Shown: positions 44,784-53,413, numbered from the stretch's first letter. The stretch: 64,000 nucleotides of DNA from Streptomyces griseofuscus (GCF_014673495.1 NZ_CP051006.1:1240001-1304000); one strand, 5' to 3'. A program made the numbers and translations. Notes: generated by a model not told the origin, from the sequence alone.

Positions 44784-46676
44784 TCAGCCGGCCGGCGCGC
44801 TTCCCTCGGTCGGACCGGTGGACAGGGAGGACGGGTCGGGGTGGACGTGGTGCGGGTCGCCCGGTGTCAGCGGCCCTTGGGGTCGGTCCTGATCGGGGTG
44901 GAGGACGCGCAGGCGCGCGGGCTCGGCGGGTGTGCGGGCGGTGGCTCCGGCGTGGCCGGCGTGTGCGTGTTCGCCGTCCGTCGCCGGTCGGGCCGCCTCG
45001 GCGAGGCCGATGCCGCGCTGGAAGGCCGCCATCAGGCCGGGGTCGTGACCGCCGAGGGTGTCGCCGTCCGGGCGGGGGGCCGGGCCGCCGCGAAGCTGGG
45101 GGACGAGGTTCTCCTGGGCGCGGCGGCGCGGCAGTTGGGGTTTGGCCATGGTGCCGCGCACCGTGTCGACACGCGGGGTGGGCATGACGCCCTCGTGCTC
45201 CTCGACCGCCGCGCGATGCCGCGCCCGGATGCCGGGTACCGCCTCGGCGGGGGTGGGGCGCTCGCGGTGGGTGCCGCGCACGGGGAGCGGGGGCGGGTCG
45301 TCGTGGGCGTGAACGTCGGTGTGCACGGCGGGGGTTGGACTCATCGGCACGGGCGGGGGGACGTGCCGTACCGGCGGGACCTGCGCGGGCGGCAGGGCGG
45401 CGATCTCCGGCGCGCACTCCGTCTGCGGGGTCCCCAACAGGTCCTCGGGTACGACGAGTACGGCCTGGACCCCGCCGTAGATGTTGCTCTGGAGCCGTAC
45501 GCCGATGCCGTGCCGCCGGGCGAGCTGGGAGACGACGTAGAGGCCGATGCGGCCGTCGGCCAGCAGGCTGGCGACGTTGACCTGGTCGGGATCGGCCAAC
45601 AGGGCGTTCATCCGGGCCTGTTCGCCGACGGGCATGCCGAGTCCGCGGTCCTCGACCTCGACGGCGAGTCCGGAGGTGACGAGGCCCGCGCGCAGCAGTA
45701 CCTGGGTGCCGGGGGCGGAGAACACCGTGGCGTTCTCGATGAGTTCGGCGAGCAGGTGGATGACGTCGGCGACGGCGTGGCCGCGCAGTTCGCCCTCGAT
45801 CGGGGGCACCAGTTTGACCCGGGAGTACTGCTCGACCTCGGCGATGGCGGAGCGCAGCACCTCGGTCATGCTCACCGGGTTGCTCCACTGGCGCCGGGAG
45901 ACGGCGCCGCCGAGCACGGCGAGGTTCTCGGCGTGCCGCCGGATGCGGGTGGCCAGGTGGTCCACGTGGAAGAGGCCCTTGAGCAGATCGGGGTCCTCGA
46001 TCTCGTGTTCCAGCTCGTCCAGGATGGAGATCTCGCGGTGCACGAGGGACTGAAGCCGGCGCGCGAGGTTGACGAAGACCTCCAGCTTCTGCTCGCTGCC
46101 CGCGTGGCTGGAGAGCTGGGCGGCCCGTACGACGGCGGTGACGGCGCCCTCGTGCGCGCGGGCCAGATCGGCGGCGAGCAGTTCGAAGTCGTCGGCGTCG
46201 GTGGGCGACCGGCGGCGGGACGGGCGCCGCGGCGGTGCCTCCCCCTGGCGCAGGGCGTCCACGAGTTCATGCAGGTCGGCCTCGCCGCGGGCGGCGGTGC
46301 GACGCAGCGCGTCGATGCGCTCGGCGACCCCGCGGGCGGCCCGGTCGGCGGCCACGGCGGCGATCAGGATGCCCGCGACGGCCACGGTGACCGCGCCGCC
46401 GAGCACGGCCCACAGGACGGGGCCGGTGCGGGCGCCGGTGGAGCGGATGGTGCACAGGACGGCGGCGGTGGCACCGAGGGCGACCGCGAGCGGGGGCAGC
46501 ACGGCGAGCCGCATCAGCTGGGGCCGTATGTGCGTCTCGGGCAGTGCGGGAGCGGGTCGGGCGACCGGCCGCCCGTGCCGCCCGCCCTCCCGGCGGTCGG
46601 CACGGGTGCCCGGTGCGCGAAGGTGAGACATCTGCGTCCTCGTACTGGTCCGTCGGGCCTGGGGTCGGACACTCAC
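44784..46676 (-). CDS. cvnA: Conservon sensor kinase-like protein (CvnA-type)
   Basis: Membrane protein of 630 residues. Two hydrophobic segments (about 55-75 and 88-110) enclose a short loop; the cytoplasmic part holds a helical dimerisation region (AHEGAVTAVVRAAQLSSHAG) and an HATPase domain: N-box ELIENATVFSAPG near 312, G1 EDRGLGMPVG near 342, G2 GRIGLYVVSQLARRHG. A phospho-acceptor His is not obvious, as is usual for CvnA. The tail beyond 410 is Pro/His-rich and probably disordered. The GTG at 46676 has GGAGG at ideal spacing; an ATG 15 codons in is an alternative. Confidence 0.92.
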   Translation of the reverse strand: MSVRPQARRTSTRTQMSHLRAPGTRADRREGGRHGRPVARPAPALPETHIRPQLMRLAVLPPLAVALGATAAVLCTIRSTGARTGPVLWAVLGGAVTVAVAGILIAAVAADRAARGVAERIDALRRTAARGEADLHELVDALRQGEAPPRRPSRRRSPTDADDFELLAADLARAHEGAVTAVVRAAQLSSHAGSEQKLEVFVNLARRLQSLVHREISILDELEHEIEDPDLLKGLFHVDHLATRIRRHAENLAVLGGAVSRRQWSNPVSMTEVLRSAIAEVEQYSRVKLVPPIEGELRGHAVADVIHLLAELIENATVFSAPGTQVLLRAGLVTSGLAVEVEDRGLGMPVGEQARMNALLADPDQVNVASLLADGRIGLYVVSQLARRHGIGVRLQSNIYGGVQAVLVVPEDLLGTPQTECAPEIAALPPAQVPPVRHVPPPVPMSPTPAVHTDVHAHDDPPPLPVRGTHRERPTPAEAVPGIRARHRAAVEEHEGVMPTPRVDTVRGTMAKPQLPRRRAQENLVPQLRGGPAPRPDGDTLGGHDPGLMAAFQRGIGLAEAARPATDGEHAHAGHAGATARTPAEPARLRVLHPDQDRPQGPLTPGDPHHVHPDPSSLSTGPTEGSAPAG

Positions 46677-46908
46677 GGTAGTCGCCTCCGGCTCATGTGC
46701 GAGGGGCAGTTGCCAAACTCCCCCGCCCAGCGTCCCGCTCTGGTATGAGGCTCCGTACGAAAGACCGATGACCGGGCCGCGTGTGCTCCGATCGGGTCGA
46801 AAAAGATCGATACGGTCCGATCAAAAGCGGTCAGAAGGAGCGGATGGGGCGCGAGGGCCGACCCCCGCCCCAAACCTCGGCTCACGCCCGCCCAACGTCA
46901 TTCACACC

Positions 46909-47266
46909 TCACCCGACCGCGCGCGATCCCACTCCCGGACACTCGCGAATGTCACTCAGCGTGTTCCCCTTGGCCTTCGATGCGCTCGCGGGGCGCGTGC
47001 CCTGGCGCAGGGTGAGGGACATCAGGTCGCTGGGGGCGTCCAGCCGCACCCGGTGCCAGCGACCACGGGGCACGATCACCGCGGAGCCCGCCCGCAGCCG
47101 TACCGTCTCCTCGGCTCCGCCCGGCCCGGTGGGCCGGAGGTGGAGGCGGACGGCGCCGGTCAGGCAGCACACCGCCTCGTCGGCCTCCGGGTGCATCTCC
47201 CAGTGGTCGACCGATGTGCGGCGCGGCGGCGAAGAGGCCGACGGGGGCGAGGGGTGTCGTCGCCAT
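46909..47266 (-). pseudogene. Cupin-domain gene with a frameshift near its start
   Basis: The cupin core (HPEADEAVCCLTGAVRLHLR, VRLRAGSAVIVPRGRWHRVRL) is intact in one frame, but the natural start, ATG at 47266 behind AAGGAA, reads MATTPLAPVGLFAAAPH in another frame. Both would join as AAPH-TSVDHWEMHPEADEA if two bases (AC) were added in the CACATC at about 47214-47219. The open part alone could start at an internal ATG (47196) and make 95 residues. It is divergent from a TetR gene that is also frameshifted. Confidence 0.6.
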
Positions 47267-47884
47267 GAGGGGGTTCCTTCCGGTCGGGGCGGCCCGCCGG
47301 ATCGTCGCCGAGGAGGGCGTGGAACGGCTCACCATGCGGCGGCCGGCCACGGAGATCGGCAGTACGCCGATGGCGCTCCACCACCATGTCCGCAACAAGG
47401 AGGAGTTGCTCGTCCTGCTGCTGGACGACCACGCGGCGCGGACGCCGCGCCGGACCGGGATGCCCGCCGAGCCGTGCGAGCGGATCGTCGCCGCCGCCGC
47501 GGCGATCCACCGGGCGCCCGCCGACTGCCCCTGGATCGTGGAGGTGCTGACCGCGGACGATCTGATGTCCGCCTCGGCGCTGTGGTTCGTCGAGCAGATC
47601 GTCGACGGGTTCATCGCCTGCGGTCTGACGCCCGAGCGGGCCGTCCATGGATACCGCGCGATCTGGTACTACACCGCCGGGAGATCGTGGTCCGTACGGC
47701 GGCGGACCGCAGGCGCGCGGACGACGACCGCCCCACCTACCGGGAGCAGGTCTTCACCGACCTCGCCCCGGGCGAACTGCCCCGGCTCTCCGGACTCGCC
47801 GACGCCTGGGGCCCGTTGACCGCCGAGGACACCTGTCTCGACGGCCCGCGGGCCCTGGTGGAGGGTCTCACCGGGCGCGGCTGA
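47265..47884 (+). pseudogene. TetR-family regulator, frameshifted
   Basis: The N-terminal DNA-binding domain (AARRIVAEEGVERLTMRRPA and TEIGSTPMALHHHVRNKEEL) and the C-terminal effector domain (PWIVEVLTADDLMSASALWF) are read in one frame up to YYTAG; the rest (EIVVRTAADRR ... YREQVFTDLAPGELPRL to the stop at 47884) is in the next frame. Restoring one G in the GGG run at 47679-47681 would repair it. The helix-turn-helix has Pro and His where family members usually have Leu and Tyr (MRRLA, ALYHHV), which suggests real decay rather than only a sequencing error. Confidence 0.65.
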
Positions 47885-47918
47885 GGCCCCGGGAGCGGCT
47901 GAGCCCCCGGGGCCTCAG
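47881..47918. terminator. Bidirectional hairpin between TetR and MBL genes
   Basis: CTGAGGCCCCGGG and CCCGGGGCCTCAG form a perfect 13-bp stem around a 12-base loop. The stem includes the stop codons of both convergent genes. Confidence 0.75.
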
Positions 47919-49081
47919 CCGCGCTTCGGCGGCTCCGCGACCAGGGCGCCGACCGAGCGCCAGGTGCGGCGGACCTCACCGGACACGCCTCGCCACCAGG
48001 CCTCGGCCGGGAGCTTCCCGGCGGGCTCGAAGGGCTCGCCCGGGCACGGCAGGGCGACCGCCTGACCGGCCTCCTCGGCGACCTCCTTGGTCCACTCCCC
48101 CGGCTCGGCCCACGGGTGCGGGGCGAGATTGAAGGTGCCCCAGTGGATCGGGAGCAGCACACCGTGCGAGGCGCCGCCCTGGAGGTCCAGATGGGCGCGC
48201 AGCCCTTCGTCGGGACGCATATGGATGTCCGGCCAGAACTCGCTGTACGCCCCGATCTGCACCATCGTGGCGTCGAACGGGCCGTGGGCGGCGCCGATGT
48301 CCTGGAAGCCGTCGAAGTAGCCGGTGTCCCCGCTGTGGTAGATCCGGTGCTCCTCGCCGGCGACGACCCAGGAGGCCCACAGGGTGTGCTGGGTGTTGCG
48401 CAGGCCGCGGCCGCAGAAGTGGCGGGCCGGGGTGGCGGTGAGGGTGATCCCGCCGACCCGGGCCGACTCGTGCCAGTCCAGTTCGCGCAGCCGGTCCGGG
48501 CTGACGCCCCAGTGTTCGAGGTGGGCGCCGACGCCGAGCGGCACCGCGAAGACGGTGTCGGTGCCGGCCAGCGCCTTGATGGTGGGCAGGTCGAGGTGGT
48601 CGTAGTGGTCGTGGGAGATCACCACCACGTCGACGTCCCCGAGCGCGGCGAGCGGCAGCGGCACGGGGTGCAGCCGCTTGGGCCCGGCGAAGGGGAACGG
48701 GGAGCAGCGCTCGCCCCACACCGGGTCGAACAGCACCCGGTGGCCGTCGATCTCGGCGAGCACACCGGAGTGCCCCATCCAGGTCAGCCGCAGGCCCGTG
48801 GCGGGCGGCCGGGCGAGGTCGGCGAAGGTCGTGGGGTGCACCGGCACCGTGCCCCGGGGGGCGCGCAGCGGCCGGGTCTCCTTGTCGAAGAAGACCTTCG
48901 CGAAGTCCAGCGTGGAGCCGGAGGGCCGGGTGCGCGCGGGGCCACCGGGGTTCTGGAAGACGCCGTCCTTGAAGTGCGGGGAGCGGCGGATGCGTGCCAG
49001 GCGCTCACCGCCCGGGTCCACACCGAAGGCCGCCGGACGCGGCACACGGGGCCCTGAGGTCGAGGAACGCGGACCGGTCAC
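47915..49081 (-). CDS. MBL-fold metallohydrolase (UlaG/NAPE-PLD-like)
   Basis: Protein of 388 residues of the metallo-beta-lactamase fold. The metal-binding ISHDHYDHLDL is near residue 155; further ligands are in ATPARHFCGRG, YHSGDTGYFDGF and LLPIHWGTFNLAPHP. Length, the conserved N-terminal FKDGVFQNPGG and the overall layout resemble N-acyl-phosphatidylethanolamine phospholipase D-like hydrolases. There is no signal peptide. GTG start with GGGAGG. A CATAAT hexamer (49112-49117, minus) may be its -10 element. It is divergent from the dehydrogenase operon, across the two operator-like palindromes. Confidence 0.88.
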   Translation of the reverse strand: MTGPRSSTSGPRVPRPAAFGVDPGGERLARIRRSPHFKDGVFQNPGGPARTRPSGSTLDFAKVFFDKETRPLRAPRGTVPVHPTTFADLARPPATGLRLTWMGHSGVLAEIDGHRVLFDPVWGERCSPFPFAGPKRLHPVPLPLAALGDVDVVVISHDHYDHLDLPTIKALAGTDTVFAVPLGVGAHLEHWGVSPDRLRELDWHESARVGGITLTATPARHFCGRGLRNTQHTLWASWVVAGEEHRIYHSGDTGYFDGFQDIGAAHGPFDATMVQIGAYSEFWPDIHMRPDEGLRAHLDLQGGASHGVLLPIHWGTFNLAPHPWAEPGEWTKEVAEEAGQAVALPCPGEPFEPAGKLPAEAWWRGVSGEVRRTWRSVGALVAEPPKRG

Positions 49082-49153
49082 GGTACCTCCCGGTTGAGTG
49101 CTGGGCCCTCCATTATGGTCGGCCCGTCCGACAATCCGGGAACGGCCCGGTGC

Positions 49154-49173
49154 TACTGAATGCTGATTCAGTA
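49154..49173. promoter_or_regulatory. Operator-like palindrome 1
   Basis: TACTGAATGCTGATTCAGTA is a 20-bp inverted repeat with eight-base arms perfect around GCTG. It shares the consensus TACTGAnT-N4-ATTCAGTA with a second site 48 bases away. It is a likely binding site for the TetR protein encoded at 50435. Confidence 0.7.
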
Positions 49174-49174
49174 C

Positions 49175-49205
49175 GTTGACGATCGCGGCACCTCCCCCCA
49201 ATACT
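49175..49205 (+). promoter_or_regulatory. Putative promoter of the dehydrogenase-TetR operon
   Basis: TTGACG (49175-49180) and AATACT (49200-49205) could be -35 and -10 elements with a 19-base spacer. The region lies between, and overlaps, the two palindromes, so repressor binding would block it. Confidence 0.35.
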
Positions 49206-49221
49206 GACTCGGCATTCAGTA
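49202..49221. promoter_or_regulatory. Operator-like palindrome 2
   Basis: TACTGACTCGGCATTCAGTA has the same arms as the first site with one mismatch (C for A in the left arm). It lies 22 bases before the dehydrogenase start codon. Confidence 0.7.
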
Positions 49222-49243
49222 AGCCGACTCCGAGGAAGCTCCG

Positions 49244-50425
49244 ATGACCGCCCCCTTGATCTCCCTCACCTGGACCGACCATGTCACCGGCCGGCAGGGC
49301 TTCCTCGTCGTGGACCGGCTGGTGCGGGGCGTGTCCAGCGGCGGGCTGCGGATGCGCCCCGGCTGCACGCTGGCGGAGGTGACCGGCCTGGCCCGGGGCA
49401 TGACCATGAAGGAGGCCCTGCACTACGACCCCGAGAGCCGCTACGTCCCGCTCGGCGGCGCGAAGGGCGGCATCGACTGCGATCCGCGCGACCCGGCGGC
49501 GTACGGGCTGCTGGTGCGCTATCTGCGCGCGGTGCGACCGTACGTCGAGAGCTGCTGGACGACCGGTGAGGACCTGGGGCTCACCCAGGACCTGGTGGAC
49601 CGGGCGGCGGCCGACGCGGGCCTGGTCTCCACCGTGCAGGCGGTGTATCCGCTGCTGGACGACGAGACGGCGGCCCGGGCGCGGCTCGCGGACGCCTTCG
49701 CCGTCGAGGTGGACGGCATCGGCCTTGCCGAGCTGGCCGGGGGCTGCGGGGTGGCCGAGTCGGTGCTGACCGCGCTGGACCGCGCGGGGGTGCCGTACCG
49801 GGGGACGCGGGTCGCCGTGCAGGGCCTGGGCACCATGGGCGGGGCGACGGCGCGCTTCCTCGCCCGGGCGGGTCTGAGCGTGGTCGCCGTCGCCGATGTC
49901 GAGGGGACGATCGCCAACCCGGACGGCCTCGACGTCGAGGCGCTGCTCGCCGCGCGGGACGGCTACGGCACCGTCGACCGCTCCATGCTGCGCCCCGCCG
50001 ACCGCCGGCTGCCCGGTGCCGCCTGGTCGGCGGCGGACGCGGAGGTGCTGGTGCCCGCGGCCGTGTCGTACGCCATCACCCCCGCGAACCAGGCCCGGAT
50101 CAGCGCCCGTTGGATCGCGGAGGCCGCCAATATGCCGGTGCTGCCCGAGGCGGAGGCGCTGCTGGCCGCGCGCGGGGTGACCGTGCTGCCGGACGTGGTG
50201 GTCAACTCGGCGACGAACGCCTGGTGGTGGTGGACCCTGTTCGGCGACATCGGCGCCGCCGCGGACGAGGCGTTCGCCCATGTCCGCCGCGCGATGCGCG
50301 CCCTGCTCACCCTGACCCTCGACCGGGCGGAGCGCGACGGTACGACACCCCGCGCGGCGGCCCACGCCGTGGTGGCCGACCGGCTGCCGGTGCTGGCGGA
50401 GCGGTTCGGGTCGTATCGGCACTAG
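49244..50425 (+). CDS. Glu/Leu/Phe/Val-type amino acid dehydrogenase
   Basis: NAD-dependent dehydrogenase of 393 residues. The substrate domain has the catalytic-lysine motif PLGGAKGGIDCDP (about 70-82) and the NAD domain VAVQGLGTMGGATARFLA near 190. IAEAANMPVLPEAEALLAARG and VVNSATNAWWWWTLFGD fit the family, though GD with the W-rich segment is unusual. Whether it acts on Leu/Val or Glu cannot be told. AGGAAG precedes the ATG. A TetR gene begins nine bases downstream and probably controls the operon. Confidence 0.87.
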   Translation: MTAPLISLTWTDHVTGRQGFLVVDRLVRGVSSGGLRMRPGCTLAEVTGLARGMTMKEALHYDPESRYVPLGGAKGGIDCDPRDPAAYGLLVRYLRAVRPYVESCWTTGEDLGLTQDLVDRAAADAGLVSTVQAVYPLLDDETAARARLADAFAVEVDGIGLAELAGGCGVAESVLTALDRAGVPYRGTRVAVQGLGTMGGATARFLARAGLSVVAVADVEGTIANPDGLDVEALLAARDGYGTVDRSMLRPADRRLPGAAWSAADAEVLVPAAVSYAITPANQARISARWIAEAANMPVLPEAEALLAARGVTVLPDVVVNSATNAWWWWTLFGDIGAAADEAFAHVRRAMRALLTLTLDRAERDGTTPRAAAHAVVADRLPVLAERFGSYRH

Positions 50426-50434
50426 GGTGACCGG

Positions 50435-51052
50435 GTGGCAAGAGTGCGGTTGAGCGTGGCCGAGCGGCAGGGGGAGCTGCTGCGGGCCGCCGTCGAGCAG
50501 ATCGAGGCGCGGGGCGTGGCGGCGGTCCGGATCGCCGATGTGGCGGCCGCGCTCGGGGTGAGCAACGCGCTGGTGCTGTACCACTTCTCGACCAAGGAGA
50601 AGCTGGTCGCCGCCGCGTTCGCGCACGCCGCCGAGGACGATCTCGCGCGTCTGCGCAAGCTGCTCGGGCGGCGCACGACCGCGCTGCGCCGGCTGCGGGC
50701 CGCGGTGCGCTGGTATGCGCCGACCGGTCAGGCCAAGGGCTGGCGGCTGTGGATCGAGGGCTGGGCCGCCGCCCTGCGCGAGCCCGCGCTGCGCGAGGTC
50801 ACCCGCGATCTGGACCGCCGGTGGAAGGCGGCCCTCGCCGAGGTCATCGCCGAGGGCGTCAGCGACGGCGAGTTCAGCTGCCCCGACCCGCAGGCCGCGG
50901 CCCTGCGCCTGACCGCCCTCCTCGACGGCCTCGCCGTCCAGCTGACCTCGTACCCGGGCTCGGTGCCGCGGGCACGGGCGCAGGAGTGGGCGGACGAGGC
51001 GCTGGCCCGGGAACTGGGCGTGGCGCGGGAGCGGTTGACGGGGCGGGCCTGA
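50435..51052 (+). CDS. TetR-family regulator (BetI-like)
   Basis: Regulator of 205 residues. Helix-turn-helix at 24-50 (VAAVRIADVAAALGVSNALV and LYHFSTKEKLV); the C-terminal domain (WRLWIEGWAAALREPALREV, LLDGLAVQLTSYPG) is of the BetI/TetR_C_6 type, ligand unknown. It is in an operon with the dehydrogenase and probably binds the two 20-bp palindromes upstream. GTG start with AGGG. Confidence 0.9.
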   Translation: MARVRLSVAERQGELLRAAVEQIEARGVAAVRIADVAAALGVSNALVLYHFSTKEKLVAAAFAHAAEDDLARLRKLLGRRTTALRRLRAAVRWYAPTGQAKGWRLWIEGWAAALREPALREVTRDLDRRWKAALAEVIAEGVSDGEFSCPDPQAAALRLTALLDGLAVQLTSYPGSVPRARAQEWADEALARELGVARERLTGRA

Positions 51053-51738
51053 GAGGACCGGCCCGGCGGGACGGGTTCGGCCGGGCACCTGGTCACGCCG
51101 ACCGGCACGGCCCCGGAGCCCGACCGCCCGCGACCACCCCGCACAAACACCCAGTCGCGGCTATCGACACCGAAGCAGCGACGCTCCCAAGACCGCACAG
51201 ACCCTGACCAGCCCCGACCCGCCACCCGACCGCGCCCACCCGATCGACCCCCGACCCCGACCACACGCCACCACCCCCCACAAACACCCAGTCACGGTCA
51301 GCGACACCGAAGCAGCGACGCTCCCAAGACCGCACAGACCCTGACCAGCCCCGACCCGCCACCCGACCGCGCCCACCCGATCGACCCCCAAACCCGACCA
51401 CACGCCACCACCCCCCACAAACACCCAGTCACGGTCAGCGACACCGAAGCAGCGACGCTCCCAAGACCGCACAGACCCTGACCAGCCCCGACCCGCCACC
51501 CGACCGCGCCCACCCGATCGACCCCCAAACCCGACCACACGCCACCACCCCGCGCGGACCACCGGTCACGACCGCCGACACCGAAACGGCAACGCTCACA
51601 AGGTCGCTCGGGCCCTGACGCCCCCCCATCGGCTGGTCCCCGAGCGGCGCCCCGGACCGGCAACGTCCGTCGCCCGGCACCTCGCTCCGCCTCGACCGAG
51701 CGCCGCCCTCGTCCGGGGTCCGCGGCCGATCGCCCGCT
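51053..51738. other. Intergenic region holding a tandem repeat array
   Basis: A 686-base region between convergent genes. Most of it is the 137-bp tandem repeat (51142-51552) plus a diverged fourth copy (to about 51605). The plus strand is C/A-rich with few Ts. Long minus-strand frames across it give low-complexity Gly/Arg/Trp products repeated in different registers (137 is not a multiple of 3), so I do not regard them as genes. Confidence 0.7.
51142..51552. repeat. 137-bp tandem repeat, three copies
   Basis: Units begin with CACAAACACCCAGTC at 51142, 51279 and 51416, so the period is exactly 137 bases. Units 2 and 3 are nearly identical; unit 1 has a few differences (CGCGGCTATCGAC for CACGGTCAGCGAC). 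A fourth, clearly diverged partial copy follows to about 51605. Each unit contains GAAGCAGCGACGCTCCCAAG and ACCCGCCACCCGACCGCG. Confidence 0.92.
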
Positions 51739-53043
51739 TCACCTCCCCCCCGCACCCAGCCGCGCCAGCGCCCCCGTCACCATCGCCGTGATCCCCGTCT
51801 GCAACGTCAGCCGTACGCTGGGCAGATACCGCGGTGAGTGGTTCGCCGGCAGTGCGCGGAGTTTGGCCGCGGGGTCGGGTCCGGGGGCCGCGGCCCACTG
51901 GGCGGGGCCGGTGGCGCCGAGCATCCAGTAGCAGCCCCGGATGCCGCCGTGGCCGTGGAGGTCCGCGCCCGCGCCGGTCAGCAGCGGGAAGTCCTCGGTG
52001 GCCAGGGCGGGTGGCCAGGCGGTGACGCGGGCGGCACCGAACGCGGTTCGGTGGGCGGTGCGCACGCCGTCGGTGACCTCCGGGTCGGTCACGGTGACGC
52101 CGGAGCGGGAGACGGTGGTGACGGTGACCCGGGGCGGCAGCGCGGCCGTCGCGGCCTCGGCGTGGGCCAGGCGCGAGACATCCGCGGCGGCCCGGTCGAG
52201 GGCCGGCTCGGCGAAGCCGCGCAGGGAGACGAGCAGGTCGGCGCGGTCGGGGACCACGTTCCCCGGGTGCCCGGCGTCCCCGGACCGCAGCGCGGTGGCG
52301 GTCACGGTGGGGCGCCCGCTCTCGCCCGCCGCGACCTCGGGCAGCCGCGTGACCAGCCCGGCCGCCGCCCGCAACGGGTCCGCGGCGAGATGCGCCGTGG
52401 CCGCGTGACCCCCGTCGCCCTCGAAGGCCACCGCCAGGGTGCGGCTGCCGGCCAGGACCGGGCCCTCGGCGTGCGCCACCATCCCCGCAGGGAACGGCGC
52501 GGTGTGCTGGGCGAGCACCTCGTCGGGCGGGGTGACCCGGTCGTACAGGCCGTCCTCCAGCATGGCCCGCGCGCCGCCGAGAGTCTCCTCGGCGGGCTGG
52601 CCGAGCAGCAGCAGCGTGCCCCGCCACCGGTCCCGCCGGGCCGCGAGCCAGCGTCCGGCGGCCGCCACACAGGCGAGATGGGCGTCATGGCCGCAGGCGT
52701 GCATCACGGGGACCGGGCGGCCGTCGGGCCCGGTGGCGGTCGCGGTGCTGGCGTACGGCGCCCCGGTGGCCTCGGCGACCGGCAGTGCGTCGAGTTCGGC
52801 CCGCAGCAGGACCGCGGGGCCCTCCCCGTTGCGCAGTTCGGCCGCGACGCCGTGGCCGCCGATACCGCGCAGCACCCGGAAGCCGTCGGCGTCCAGCCGC
52901 TGGGCGAACCGGGCGGCGGTGCGCGCCTCTGCGCCGGAGAGCTCCGGATGGCGGTGCAGGTCGAGATAGAACTCGGCCGTCGGTGCCAACAGCTCCGCCA
53001 GACCCGGGAGTTCCTGGGTGGTCCGGGAAGGTTTGGTGCTCAT
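51739..53043 (-). CDS. M20-family amidohydrolase
   Basis: Zinc-dependent peptidase/amidohydrolase of 434 residues (IAA-amino acid hydrolase/hippurate hydrolase-type). Metal-binding motifs: DLHRHPELSGAEARTA (N-terminus), HACGHDAHLACV near 115, LGQPAEETLGGARAML near 150, and VLAQHTAPFPAG. The dimerisation domain (EGDGGHAATAH, GNVVPDRADLLVSLRGF) is normal. GAGGAG precedes the ATG. It is divergent from the RiPP precursor gene and may simply border the cluster. Confidence 0.9.
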   Translation of the reverse strand: MSTKPSRTTQELPGLAELLAPTAEFYLDLHRHPELSGAEARTAARFAQRLDADGFRVLRGIGGHGVAAELRNGEGPAVLLRAELDALPVAEATGAPYASTATATGPDGRPVPVMHACGHDAHLACVAAAGRWLAARRDRWRGTLLLLGQPAEETLGGARAMLEDGLYDRVTPPDEVLAQHTAPFPAGMVAHAEGPVLAGSRTLAVAFEGDGGHAATAHLAADPLRAAAGLVTRLPEVAAGESGRPTVTATALRSGDAGHPGNVVPDRADLLVSLRGFAEPALDRAAADVSRLAHAEAATAALPPRVTVTTVSRSGVTVTDPEVTDGVRTAHRTAFGAARVTAWPPALATEDFPLLTGAGADLHGHGGIRGCYWMLGATGPAQWAAAPGPDPAAKLRALPANHSPRYLPSVRLTLQTGITAMVTGALARLGAGGR

Positions 53044-53223
53044 GTCAGTGGCTCCTCGGGCAGGTGTCAGCGAGGTGACAGCGAACGGCAAGGGGGGTGC
53101 ACGCGGACGCGCGTAGAACTGTGGAGTGCCGGGAGGCCGCAACGCTCCTGCGGATGCCGGGTGTTGCGACCCGAACCGCCCGACCGGCCGTACCGCACCG
53201 TCCCCGAAACGGAAGGAGTCGTC

Positions 53224-53397
53224 ATGTCTGACAACGCCCTCGCCTCCCTCGCCCAGGAGATCCTGGACCTCGAGTCGGAGACCTTCGAGATCACCGACTA
53301 CTCGGACGCCAGCGAGGTCATGCTCGGTTCGTCCACGAGCTGCTCCTCCACGAGCACCTGCTCCAGCACCACCAGCACCACCTCCTGCACCGCCTGA
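53224..53397 (+). CDS. Thiopeptide/LAP-type RiPP precursor peptide
   Basis: Peptide of 57 residues. The leader (about 1-35) is acidic with the LanB/YcaO-recognition-like stretch ILDLESETFEITDYSDASEV followed by MLG. The 22-residue core holds ten Ser, eight Thr and three Cys (positions 5, 11 and 20), ending in Ala; no other residue type occurs. It would become thiazoles at Cys and dehydroamino acids at Ser/Thr. GAAGGAG lies six bases before the ATG. It is encoded opposite the biosynthetic operon and ends at a bidirectional terminator. I do not recognise the product. Confidence 0.88.
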   Translation: MSDNALASLAQEILDLESETFEITDYSDASEVMLGSSTSCSSTSTCSSTTSTTSCTA

Positions 53398-53413
53398 CGT
53401 CCGACGTCGGTGG

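Noticed and set aside
47196..47884. Intact TetR gene ending at 47819
   Set aside because: After YYTAG the frame turns into a Ser/Pro/Thr-rich tail, while the typical C-terminus continues in the next frame to 47884; a one-base loss explains this better.
51142..51552. Possible CRISPR array
   Set aside because: Whole 137-bp units repeat with no unique spacers, and no cas gene is nearby.
51093..51755. Minus-strand frames through the 137-bp repeats giving Gly/Arg/Trp-rich repeat proteins
   Set aside because: The same DNA unit is read in different registers because 137 is not a multiple of 3, there are no ribosome sites, and composition is low complexity.
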